From assembly GCF_010015445.1 (NCBI RefSeq), contig NC_053127.1:12753276-12817275 (forward strand): DNA of 64,000 nt, in the 5' to 3' direction. A program made the translations under genes and the position numbers. Shown piece after piece: positions 45,119 to 64,000 of the stretch. Source of the stretch: Perca fluviatilis (lineage: Eukaryota; Chordata; Actinopteri; Perciformes; Percidae). The notes under the pieces are model-generated. The model saw only the letters and a program-made list of their open reading frames with translations. It did not search any database and was not told the origin of the DNA. How positions within the stretch are numbered: the first letter of the stretch is position 1; the number at the start of each line of letters is the position of its first letter.

Positions 45119-46666
45119 ATGGCGCAGCAACTGATTCAGCTGGATCGAGAAAAACTATGCTGTTCAATCTGTCTGGATCTTCTAAAGGATCCGGTGACTA
45201 TTCCCTGTGGGCACAGCTACTGCATGGGCTGTATTAAAGACTGCTGGGGTGAGGAGCATGAGGAGAAAACACACAGCTGTCCTCAGTGCAGGCAGAACTT
45301 CACAACAAGGCCTGTCCTGGTGAAAAATACCATGTTGGCAGAGTTGGTGGAGGAACTGAAGAAAGTAGGACCTCAAGCTGCTTCACCTGATCATTCCTAT
45401 GTGGGACCTGGAGACGTGGCCTGTGATTTCTGCTCTGGGATGAAAGTGAAAGCCTTCAAGTCCTGTCTGGTGTGTATGGCCTCTTACTGCGAGCAGCACC
45501 TCCAGCCTCACTACAGCGTAGCTCCTTTAAAGAAACACAAGCTGGTTGAAGCCACGTTGAAGCTTCAGGAGAACATCTGCTCTCACCACGACGAGGTGAT
45601 GAAGATTTTCTGCCGCACTGATCAGAAGTGCATCTGTTATCTCTGCTCCATGGATGATCATAAAGGCCACGATACAGTCTCCGCTGCAGCAGAGAGGGCT
45701 GAGAGGCAGAAGGAGCTTGGGGTGAGTCGGCAAAAAGTCCAACAGAGAGTCCAGGACAGAGAGAAAGATGTCAAGGTGCTTCAGCAGAGGGTGGAGGTTA
45801 TCAATCATTCTGCTGATGAAGCTGTGAGGGACAGTGAGAAGATCTTCACCGATTTGATAAGTCTCATTAATAAAAGAAGCTCTGAAGTGAAGCAGCACAT
45901 CAGATCCCAGCAGACAACTGAGGTGAGTCGAGCTAAAGAGCTTGAGGAGAAGCTGCAGCAGGAGATCACTGAGCTGCGGAGGAAAGACACTGAGCTGGAG
46001 AAGCTCTCGCACACAGAGGATCACCTCTATTTCCTGAACAGCTACCCCTCACTGTCCCGTCTGAGTGAGTCTGAGGACTTACCCAGCATTGATGTCTGTC
46101 CTCTGAGCTCTTTTGAGGATGTGACAGCGGCAGTGTCAGAGGCCAGAGATAAACTGCAGTCTGTTCTGAGTGACGAGTGGGCAAAGATCTCACTGGCAGT
46201 GACTGTGGTGGATGTTTTACTCTCTCAAAAAGAGCCCGGGACCAGAGCTGAATTTATGAAATATGCTTGTCATCTCACACTGGATCCAAATACAGCACAC
46301 AAACATTTGTCATTGAGTGACAGGAACAGAAAAGCAAAATTAATGGCAGCAGACCAGTCATATTTGGATCACCCAGACAGATTTATTGAATGGTGGCAGG
46401 TCATGAGTAGAGAGGGTCTGACTGGACGTTGTTACTGGGAGGTGAAGCAGAGTGGAAAAGTTTTAATAGGAGTTGCATACAAGGATATTAGCAGAACAGG
46501 GACCAAAGACAAATGTGGATTTGGAAATAATGACAAATCTTGGGTATTAGACTGTGACGGTGTTAGTTATAAATTCAGACATAAGAATATTTCTCTTCCC
46601 ATCTCAGGCCCTCAGTCCTCCAGAATAGGAGTTTACCTGGATCACTCTGCAGGTACTCTGTCTTAG
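45119..46666 (+). CDS. TRIM16-like RING/B-box/coiled-coil/SPRY protein, C-terminally truncated
   Basis: A single exon encodes 515 residues from ATG 45119; the open frame extends to 44987, but only with a GTG. RING (residues 14-60): CCSICLDLLKDP, CGHSYC, CPQC. A first B-box-like zinc site CDFC...CLVC...YC lies near 101-125. B-box 2 (about 153-185) is CSHHDEVMKIFC..C..C..H..H. A coiled coil spans about 190-310, and PRY-SPRY runs from about 380. RING-type TRIM proteins are E3 ubiquitin ligases, and fish have large TRIM16/TRIM25-like families often linked to innate immunity. The SPRY domain stops at GVYLDHSAGTLS, where relatives continue for some 50-60 residues with FYSVS..., because a TAG follows directly. 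An AATAAA at 46714-46719 lies 50 bases downstream. It has no counterpart at this place in human 5q31. It may be a recent pseudogene or a functional short form. Confidence 0.85.
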   Translation: MAQQLIQLDREKLCCSICLDLLKDPVTIPCGHSYCMGCIKDCWGEEHEEKTHSCPQCRQNFTTRPVLVKNTMLAELVEELKKVGPQAASPDHSYVGPGDVACDFCSGMKVKAFKSCLVCMASYCEQHLQPHYSVAPLKKHKLVEATLKLQENICSHHDEVMKIFCRTDQKCICYLCSMDDHKGHDTVSAAAERAERQKELGVSRQKVQQRVQDREKDVKVLQQRVEVINHSADEAVRDSEKIFTDLISLINKRSSEVKQHIRSQQTTEVSRAKELEEKLQQEITELRRKDTELEKLSHTEDHLYFLNSYPSLSRLSESEDLPSIDVCPLSSFEDVTAAVSEARDKLQSVLSDEWAKISLAVTVVDVLLSQKEPGTRAEFMKYACHLTLDPNTAHKHLSLSDRNRKAKLMAADQSYLDHPDRFIEWWQVMSREGLTGRCYWEVKQSGKVLIGVAYKDISRTGTKDKCGFGNNDKSWVLDCDGVSYKFRHKNISLPISGPQSSRIGVYLDHSAGTLS

Positions 46667-46713
46667 GCTGTGATGTGTTTTCTTGGATTTTGGTTGTTTT
46701 GTCATATCAATCT

Positions 46714-46735
46714 AATAAAAATCGTGAAATAAAAA
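46714..46735 (+). terminator. Poly(A) signals of the TRIM16-like gene
   Basis: AATAAA at 46714-46719, and a second AAATAAA a few bases on. They sit close to the early stop codon, so the truncated mRNA would have a complete 3' end. Confidence 0.65.
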
Positions 46736-49700
46736 AATGTATTTGTTTGCTACGCATGTTAAATTCACCGAACATTTTCATTATCATTTGCCAAATGAAT
46801 GTAATATAAGGTTTAAAAGACATTATTTTATTTTTACCATATATTCATGAATGTCATTTGCATAATTTAACTATAGTTTTCTATAATTTCACTTTTTAGT
46901 CCTCTACATACTGCTGTTATAATGCATACTTTGCTGCTGTTGTAAAAGCACATTACATCTTTCTTTTTTTTTTAAACAGAATTTTGGAAACATTTATGAA
47001 AAGTCAATGTTCAAAACTCTACAAATAAACAAATAGTTGACTTGCCACCATTTTAACAAGCAAACTTCTATTCTTAAAAATAATCACACTGACAATGTGC
47101 TTTATAATCTTGCTTCCCCTTTCAGACTATCACAAAAATCTCTTGTTTGTCTATTGAATTCCTTTCAACTTATTGAGTGTTTTATGATTTTTGATGATTA
47201 ATGAAGACAATCAAATAAGATCCATTTCTGAAATGTTGGCTCTTTTGAAAAAGGAAACATTTCAAGAAAATATTTCAGCAGAATGTGTTGCTTTCAGATT
47301 TATTACACAACTTTTGAACATTCCACAACAATCATGCAGGAATAAAATGGAAATTATAGAAAGCTTCACAGGCGTCGCCAATCACACTTTAGGAATAACT
47401 GAGCTTCACGTCATCTCAAAAACACTCAAAATGTGAGGTAATATTTTTTGAAATCATCATCTACAGACAACAGACCATGTGTGATTTAATGCTGATGATC
47501 GTAAGAGAAGAAAAACACGCAAAAAAACAACAAAGAAAACATCAAACTATCAATTTCTGCACTGCTTAAACGTAAAATGTTACAGCTAATACTAAAGGAA
47601 TGTCAATAAATTAACCATCTTATTGAGTGTATTTTAGGTAAGCCACCTTCCATAATCATCCCTTAATCTCTTACTGTATCCTTTCTGCAATGTCCTCCTT
47701 AGAGGAATGTCAGATGTCAAAATGTCAGTGCCTTCCATCAAGTAAACAAAATTCAGGAAAGAAAAAGTGTATTTTTATAACATGTAAGTGCCTACATCGT
47801 GTCCATACATTTAACAAAGTATTTTAGATAAGAACTCAAAGATACATAGTGATGTACACGGACCTTCAGGGTGCTCTGAGGTTACACCTAATATGCTGGC
47901 AAATACAGATTAGTACACTGTCCTCATGTCATGTCTTTGATTTTTACCATTTCGACAGCGCAGAAAGCCACATATTTGAGATAATGTGAGACTAAATTGT
48001 TGCGATGTTCAGGCATTCTTATGAAGAAGGAAGCCCTGCTAAAAATTCACACCCAAATCATAACAATGTCAAACACTTAGTTAGCCCAAGCAATCTATAA
48101 TCCTAGTCTAAACCATTTCTGCTTCATACCTAAATGTAACCGTTTCAAGGCTTAAGGAGCCGTGAGATGCCCATCAGATGCCATGTAGCAGTCCCACTCC
48201 CCTCTATCAAAATCACATTTGTAGTAACTTTAAATGTATTCCAGCCCTTAAAACACAGCCTTGCTCAACAGGACGTGGTTTACTCCATGTCCAGACAACT
48301 AATAAGAATTGTAATATGATTCTGTTTTTAGCTACCTTTACCAAACACCATTTCCCACCTGCGGCCCTTTGTAATTCCCCCTCTCTCTCTCTCTCTCTCT
48401 CTCTCCTTTCATGTCTAAGCTGTCCTATCAAATAAAGGCCTAACATGCCAAAACAATAATCTTAAAAAAAAGAAGAATATGACCAAGAACCACTGGTAAA
48501 AGACCTTTGAGAGATTGCATGGATTTACAGAAATTAGTGGTAGAGATGCTAGCATATGTTCCACCAGCACACTGTCAATGCATCATGGGAGCTCTAGCTG
48601 TGGACAAAATAATAATTTCAAATGTTTGTTTTAATGACTAAAATCTCAAAACATGTTTCAGATTTTTAGTAAGAAACTGCCATTAAGTTGCCGAAGCTAC
48701 TGCAACAAAGGCTACCTAAAAGATGGAGCGGGACTACCAAAGGCCTCTTTCACAGCAGACATTAGAAGGTGTTAACATTAAGGGTCTATTTAAGTGTCTC
48801 AGTAAGCCATGACAGTGTGACAGTGACTGCTTTCCCTACTGTGACATGTCAAAATGTCTTACTGTGAAAAAGGGGCTATCCAGTGCATCTGGCTAGCATA
48901 TTTATCCCATCCGACTCCACCTCACCATATCCAGAGCCTGAAACACAAAATGAGTAAAATAAAAAAAACATTCCAACGCAAACACTGTAAATGGAGACAA
49001 ACTTTAGAATGTGAAACAGCAAAAAATAATGTCAACCATAATCTCAAAAAAAAGAAAATCTGTGAAATTTGGGCCAAGGCTACATAAGAATTAAATCTAA
49101 AAAGAGAACTACTTTCAAAGTTGAATAACAGATGATGTAAGATGCAAATAACTAAGTTGACATCTTCAATGTATAGCGATTTACAATGCATTCAAGAAAC
49201 TGCCATTTGAATCGATTCAGATGCAACAATTTGACGTTTTTTCAAACAATCATACCTTTAGTGGGATAGTGGTCGCCAAGTGTTTTTTTCATTTACATTT
49301 TACACTGAAAATTTCATGCTAAGGTTATTTTGTGAGATGTTGGAATAGTTTCTTTAAATCAAATAAATGCCTACAGTTAGATAACGTCTTATTCTTTGGT
49401 AAAGGAGGGTGAGAAGGATGTTTGTATGTGACATTTCGGTAACCTCTGTTAACACTACACACATCAACAAAACAAGTGATAGAAGGCCTTATACACAAGT
49501 ATAAAAATACAACAATAATAAAAAGTGGTAGTATCAAAGTTTCCACAGTACAATACATACATACAACAGATTATTGCACCAAATGTAACTATTTTATATC
49601 GATTATAATGAGAGGGCAACTCAGTGGAGCTACACTGTTTGTTCACTCTCAGGATTTGAAATGCCTGTATATGAATAATACCAAAAAGTGAATGTTCACC

Positions 49701-52187
49701 AAGTTTTAAGATTTAAATTTCAAATGATAAAAACTTGAATGTATTACTGTGAAAAGTAGTTAAATAGCCAATCAGTCACATTGGATCTAAATCATATTTG
49801 ACTATATGTGATCTGTTGTATTTACGGTGCGTTAAGCATGTTGTGAAATAACAAATATGAAACCAATAAAACCAATGCAACTTTCGATTCTGTCCGTTTG
49901 CGCTTTACATTAGCATTTCACAAAAACACCAGCTTCCCCAACAGTCTCACTCAAGTGATCCGCAGGGCTGCGGTTATGTACCTAAAACATCATAAATAGC
50001 AACATAAAAAAGACAGACATGACTTGACCTTGTCAATGTTAAAATCAAAACTTGAAAGATTGATTTACCATGTAGAAATGAAAACATCAATACATACTTA
50101 AAATCGTATACTTTAGTGTGATCCTTGTAAACAAATGAGACCATGATTGAGATGGTTTGTAGTCCGTATCACGCCTGTGATAGTGGTTTCTAAGTGCTCC
50201 ATAAGGTCAACTACCGGTATGTGGCTATTAGTTGTTAAAATGCTAATTAAAACATGTATCTTAAGTATTGTTGTTTCTATCTTTGACCAAGAATATAAAT
50301 AAGATAGTTTTAAAGATAGTTTGTGTAAATATTATAACTACAATGTTAACTGCCATATCAATCCTAGTCAGCGCATTTTGCAACACATTCATTTATAGAT
50401 AAGATGATATTTTGGATATCCATCCATTTGTATTCAAATAACGCAAGTAGTGGTTTTGATGGATAACACAAAAGATACAGAGTAATTCTTTGGGTGGCAG
50501 CCTTACCTACAATGTGACAAAACATACAAGGTGTCCCTTTTAAAGTAATGTACTCTCTTTCTCCATATATCTGTGTCTGTAGCGATGAGAATCTAAAACT
50601 GTCAGGTTAAAAAGTTGGAATTGAATGCTTGTTTAGATTTTTGTTTGCTTAAGCTTTGATCAGATATTTCCTGTTAATTTAAGAGTGTATCTAGTTTAAG
50701 GAAAGCTCTTCTTCAGCTGCTTTGTGTTAAACAAAATTAAACATTAATGCATTCAAGAAATTTGGGGTATTTTGTAAAAACTGAGTGAGTTATAAAATGT
50801 ATATTTTTGTTATCTGTAGCAGAACTTCTGTATTGGTATTGAAACCTTTTAAATGGTACCCCGGCCAAGGCAAGCTGACAAAAATCAGAGTAGAGAAACC
50901 ATTTCTACCAGGAGAAAGCTAACAAAAATCCAGTTCCTGCAGTGACATTGTCAGTGAGTAGGGGGTTTTGAACTGTCTGTAGTGGGCCAGATGAACTACC
51001 TCAAATTTTACAGTGATGACGAGCGACCCAGTAACAATGCGGACAGAAAAACACACGTTCATCCAAACGTTTACCCGCAGACAACTTTTCTGTGGCGATC
51101 AACTGGTGGTCCACATTGGTCAATTATTAGCAGGTTATAGGAAAAGCAGCGGGTAAACTAAGTTGCTGTCATCTTTATGCATTTTTATAGTTTATACCTT
51201 TCGTTAAAAAAAAACAAAAAAAAAACATTAGTTCGGACTTGGATAACAATCTGTAGGTTGACTCAGTTGCTTTGATGAAACTTGCATGCAAACTATACAT
51301 AGACATTTCTCGAGGTGACATTAAGAGAGTGAACGGTAAGACATCATTAGCAGGAATAATGTTTTTTTTTGTGTTATTCTGGAGCCGAGTGGAAGAAGTT
51401 TGATTCATTGGATTTCAGTTTTGGGGCGCTGTTAGCCTGGAGGATTAGCTGTTCATCTGTCTTTAAAGTGCCACTGAGCAAGGCACTTGGCCTCCAACTG
51501 TTCCTCTGATGGGAGATGCCTCTCATGTTCCAAATGTGACACAAAGAAGGTGCTACATATAACATTTAGCTTTTTAAAATAAAGTCCATGTTTCCAACAA
51601 ACCTTCCTGTGGCAAAGCCAATGTTGCTATCTCTCTCTCTCTTTGCATGTGTTTGTTTAGAGAGCAAGAACAAGAGGGAATATCCAACAGCATTGGCTGT
51701 TATGTAATTCAAACTGTAGTGTGATGAACATACAAAGTTAAATGTGTCCTTGTTTTGTGCTGTAAAGCAGCCCAACACACTTCACACAATTGTGGCTATT
51801 AATCTTCTCAGGATGGTCTCCTTTGTTTACAGTAATAAAACACACCAAAAATGAACCTACCACTACAGTTGTTAGAAAGATAAAAGCCCCCTGCTCAATG
51901 AACATCTGATATTATTGTTTTTTCCCCCCCAAGAAAACAGATACAGCAAGGTGTAGTGAAACCTCCCGCACACTATAGATCTCCAGCAGTGGCACTGAAA
52001 GACTAACAGTATTATATCAGGTGGCAGGCACACAGATGACACCAACACGAATAATAGAAAATCTCCTCCTCTCAGCCTCACAGCAGACTGGGAAAGATTA
52101 CAATCACCCCCATATCTGGCAGGAACCCTGTACACATGCGTCTCTTATTCAACTGATGGAGGGTGAGTGGAAAGAGAGTAGAGCCTT
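46736..52187 (-). other. AT-rich stretch, probable long c5orf24 3' UTR
   Basis: No coding was recognised in 5.4 kb. Human C5orf24 has a long 3' UTR, so a good part of this DNA, read on the minus strand from 52187 leftwards, is probably c5orf24 3' UTR; where it ends is not visible. A (CT)n tract lies at 48379-48405. Short open frames (47191-47436 +, 49325-49558 -) resemble nothing known. Confidence 0.4.
48379..48405. repeat. (CT)13 microsatellite
   Basis: 27 bases of CT repeat. Confidence 0.95.
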
Positions 52188-52799
52188 TTACTCATTAGCT
52201 GTCTTCTCTTTGCAGGAAGGTTCACAGAGGACGTCCTTGTGTGGCAGCGGATAGGGGAAAGCCGCTCCGCTGCAGGTGCTACCATAAGCCAGTTTGTTGA
52301 GGCGAGACAGGCCCTTGATGCTGCCAGGAGGCCGTCCGGGGCTGACCTTGTACCCCGCCGCTCTGGTTGTACCCAGCGGCCTTCCCGGGCTCGTCTTGAA
52401 CCCCGCAGCTCTGGTGGTGCCGAGGGGTCGCCCTGTGCTGGTTCTGTATCCGGCTAGCTTGGTGGTTCCCAAAGGCCTCCCGCGTCTGCCCGTCTTCCCG
52501 GCGGCCTTGTTCTTCTTCTTGCCGTCGTCCGTCGCTTGATCGGCGCTTTTGATGCTGGGTATTTTTCCAGGCGTGCTCCCGAGCACTTCCTGTCTCTGGC
52601 ACACCATGGGCTTGTGGCTCTGGGCGGGTAAGGTCATAGGAGCCAGCGTCATCTGGACGGCCGACGGAGGGGGAGGAGGGTAGAACTTGTTGGCCTGGGT
52701 GCACAGGTCAAAGTGGGAGGCGGGGTGGTGGCCGTCCTCTGCTAGGCACGACGGCCTGCTAGTCATGCAGAAGTCACTGCTTGTCACCTGGCGCATCAT
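52188..52799 (-). CDS. c5orf24: C5orf24 homologue (UPF0461), GRP-repeat protein of unknown function
   Basis: One coding exon gives 203 residues from ATG ATG at 52799. HKPMVCQRQ (62-70) and the block from GKTGRRGRPLGTTK to SPGRPPGSIK closely match human C5orf24, as does the ending FPYPLPH...NE. The core has four copies of GRP-L/P-G-T/S-T/I beginning at residues 107, 123, 139 and 155, an exact 16-residue period, each followed by a basic or Gly-Tyr/Phe segment. GRP in a basic setting is the AT-hook core, so minor-groove DNA binding in the nucleus is plausible but unproven. A short basic KKKNK precedes the repeats. The N-terminus is proline rich (PPPPP at 41-45). The 5' UTR is spliced: an acceptor with a poly-C tract lies just upstream. 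The gene is on the same strand as txndc15 and ddx46, as in human. Confidence 0.95.
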   Translation of the reverse strand: MMRQVTSSDFCMTSRPSCLAEDGHHPASHFDLCTQANKFYPPPPPSAVQMTLAPMTLPAQSHKPMVCQRQEVLGSTPGKIPSIKSADQATDDGKKKNKAAGKTGRRGRPLGTTKLAGYRTSTGRPLGTTRAAGFKTSPGRPLGTTRAAGYKVSPGRPPGSIKGLSRLNKLAYGSTCSGAAFPYPLPHKDVLCEPSCKEKTANE

Positions 52800-53990
52800 C
52801 CTCTGCTGGGGGGGGGGGGGCAGAAATAAGTTGGAACAGTGTTATTATCACACTCACAGATAAAAGTACTAATATCTCTGTGTTGAGTCAATGCTGTTGC
52901 ATGAACATCTACACAATAAAGGTTGGTGTCAATGTTTTGACCTGCATTAAGAAAGGAAACCTGGACACATATAGGGCTTTACAGCCTTCCATCCCTTTTT
53001 TTTTTAAGGTTTGAAGCTAACACCTAGTCTAAAGAAAGCAGTTAGCCTACACGCATTTGCCAAAACAACCTGGTCTTCATCATTGAAGTCTTTTCTCTTG
53101 TAAAACCTAAATATATACCGTTTGAAAACACTTCTCATGAAGCATATATTGTGATGTTTTGTTGTTTCATTCGGACCCCTCACAAGCTAAAATAAATAAA
53201 ATGAGTTCAGAGGTGAAAGAGTTTAAATGGCCTAGTTAGGCCAACAAAATTGTTCAGTTTTTGAATAAAACCACCGCAATTATGAGTGTACATGTACAAG
53301 TGTGATGTAGGTTGGGATAATGATTATGGAGATAATAAAGGGCCTGGGTTAAACATCTTGAAAACAAGCTGCATACACCTTACTAAAGTGATGCCAAAGT
53401 GTCTTTGAGCAAGATGCTGAATGCCTACCAGCTGGTGGTCAGCGGGTGACCCTGACCTCCTTGTGGAAGCTGCAGTGAAAGGAATACTTTCTCTTTCATT
53501 ACTAGTATCATACAGCCCACACAACAACCTCGTAATTACAATGAGTTCATATTTTGACTGTTTACACCCATAACTGCTCTTTAATTTCAAGTATAGCATC
53601 TTCATAACTAATTATGAGGCTATAAATACTTGAAGAAGGCAAAAGGACAGACTGCTGCTAATGGGATTTCCTTTCTCCTGCAGAGATGTGGACTATACTA
53701 TCACAAATAGTACACTGTTTGTAGTAATGTTCATTCACAAAAATATGCACATGGATTCTGCATCTTTGACGACAAAACCTCATCGTCTCTGTGTACCGTT
53801 ACAACACCAACGACTGAATTTAGCCTCGTTTTGGCCCGAATAACGGTTTTCAAGAAAGGGGTTTACAATTGTAACGAAAAAGCGGAAATGTGCGAAGATA
53901 TCCGATTTGACTGTTTACATCTAGGCCATAGAATGAATCTAAATACACCTTCCTGCCACCAACATTAGCACTAAGGTTACTGTACCTCGA
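52800..53990 (-). other. c5orf24 5' UTR intron
   Basis: On the minus strand, a run of 13 C (52808-52820 as G on +) precedes AGCAGAG and the ATG, which reads as the splice acceptor of a 5' UTR intron. A plausible donor (ATCGAG|GTACAG) is near 53985. No coding inside. Confidence 0.5.
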
Positions 53991-54194
53991 TTGTTCGCAG
54001 ATCTCGGTGCAGAAGGGGTTAAGGAAAAAAATGATCTTTCATCCCTCAATGCGTGAGTCGATCCATTTTCCCCAAATATTTTCGCACCACAGGACGTCGG
54101 CTAGCTAACGTATAATCACCACATCGGATTGTTTCGGTGTGAACGTTAACGACATGCGAGATGCTTCCGCTTTGACGTGGTTTTATTGCCCAGC

Positions 54195-54275
54195 TCCAGA
54201 GGTTTGGATAAGAAACGCAGCCATTTTCCATTAAAAATTAATAAGACGGGAGTGCAGTCTGAGCATGCGCAGAGC
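54195..54275 (-). promoter_or_regulatory. c5orf24: Probable c5orf24 promoter (NRF1 and YY1 sites)
   Basis: A GCATGCGC NRF1-like site lies at about 54263-54270. Just downstream on the minus strand, AAAATGGCTGCG (about 54217-54228) is a YY1-type motif often found at or just inside transcription start sites. It is 1.4 kb upstream of the coding exon, fitting a non-coding first exon of about 54230-53990. Confidence 0.5.
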
Positions 54276-55327
54276 ACCAAACAGGGGATGGGAAGGTCTT
54301 TCTCCTTCCCCTCCTGAACCCCTTTCATACCTAAACGCTGTTTTCACTTTCAAATACAAAACACAGTTTATTCACATCCAATAAAGCTGCAAAATCCTGC
54401 CTTATTTTTTAATGTTATTGTCCTGAAATTGAGCCATATTCCAGTTTAAATGCTTACAAACAGCACTCCACTACATGAATAATATACAAAAGAGAAGCTA
54501 GTGAATAATTAAAGCAGTACGCAGGAGAATATGGAATGCAATTTAGGTCAATATTAAATAAATGACTAATGCCACTTATTTCCCAGCACTTTATTTCCAT
54601 CTGTTATATATAAATGAATGGGGAATGGACATGAGGAAATGAAAGTTCCCTGAAATATCCCTTTGACAAATTTCCTTTTATAATTTATTGAACTTTATTG
54701 CCTCATTTATATATTTATAGCCTCATTTATTTATATTTTAGGATTTTTTTTCATAGCTATTTTTATTTCATAAGCATATTTATTTATTCATGTATTTAAT
54801 TATTTATTAAATTCTGACTTAAATGGCATTCCACAGTATCTATCACATTTTTTAATGCAAACAGCTGGACCAATGTCTCTCTTTAGCAACACATTTATTT
54901 ATTGTGAGGAAAAGTAAAAACATCTTTTATTTGACTATTTCTTCTTAAAGTCTATGGTTGGGTACATACAGAGTGAAATCTGACCCCCCCAAAAAAAATA
55001 ACATTAAAAGAAAATGTCTTATATTTAAAAGTCATAATGCAGATCGTGATGGTTCAATGACACTGGAGGTCAAAACTGCATTAGACATTTTGTTATTTAT
55101 GGTCTGTAGATAAAAAAAAAAAATCACAGAGGAGACTAAGGGGGAGAGGTGGGGGTGGGAGGAAAAAAAAAAATAAAAAAATAAACCATGAACTAAACTT
55201 AGGTAAATGACGGGAACATTATCACATATATAGACTAAAATATTCTTCGACCACTTTGATGAAACTGTAGAGATGACACAGGACTGTTGAGAGATGGAAA
55301 CTCCCCCGGCGAGCCTTTGTTCCTCCT
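54276..55327 (-). other. ddx46 3' UTR and downstream DNA
   Basis: AT-rich. Candidate poly(A) signals for ddx46 (TTTATT on +) lie at 54894-54903 and 54926-54931, giving a 3' UTR of about 400 bases. The c5orf24 promoter follows within about 650 bases, so the two tandem genes are close. Confidence 0.55.
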
Positions 55328-63990
<8,663 letters not shown>

Positions 63991-64000
63991 CTGTCAAACA

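Overview
This window is vertebrate genomic DNA, almost certainly from a teleost fish, probably a percomorph. The genes have many short exons with GT-AG introns, and the introns and intergenic DNA are full of fish-type MITEs, Tc1 relics, tRNA-derived SINEs and long CA/TG microsatellites. It carries the block pitx1 (+) / pcbd2 (-) / txndc15 (-) / c5orf24 (-) / ddx46 (-). This is the same order and relative orientation as human 5q31 (PITX1, PCBD2, TXNDC15, C5orf24, DDX46). One gene is extra, a single-exon TRIM16-like gene on the + strand between txndc15 and c5orf24. One is not seen, CATSPER3, which lies between PITX1 and PCBD2 in human.

Layout. 1-7000: 5' flank, the complete three-exon homeobox gene pitx1, and its 3' UTR. 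7000-23500: a gene-free, repeat-rich interval downstream of pitx1, with hAT-like, Tc1-like, TTAA-flanked foldback and GGGCCC-ended elements, one nested insertion, and a few repeat-free stretches that could be regulatory. 23498-40140: pcbd2, four exons on the minus strand, with a 12-kb second intron holding a (CA)56 tract. 40885-44515: txndc15, six exons, minus strand. 45119-46666: TRIM16-like gene, + strand, with a C-terminally truncated SPRY domain. 46667-52187: AT-rich stretch with no recognisable coding, probably including a long c5orf24 3' UTR. 52188-52799: c5orf24 coding exon. About 54200: probable c5orf24 promoter. 55328-63990: the last 16 coding exons of ddx46, whose 5' part runs off the right edge.

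The genes do not form a pathway. pitx1 is a bicoid-class (K50) developmental transcription factor. pcbd2 is a pterin carbinolamine dehydratase and HNF1 cofactor. txndc15 is an ER membrane thioredoxin-like protein linked to ciliopathy. c5orf24 is a conserved protein of unknown function with periodic GRP (AT-hook-like) motifs. ddx46 is the PRP5 spliceosomal DEAD-box helicase. The observations most worth a second look are a near-perfect palindrome of two opposed bicoid/Pitx sites inside pitx1 intron 2, two 5' splice sites (pcbd2 exon 2 and a ddx46 helicase exon) that abut long dinucleotide repeats, the truncated TRIM gene inside an otherwise ancient syntenic block, and a clean nested transposon insertion at 20590-21010. 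I did not find a new enzymatic or defence system. All exon boundaries were read by eye from GT-AG signals, reading frame and remembered family sequences; no alignment was run.
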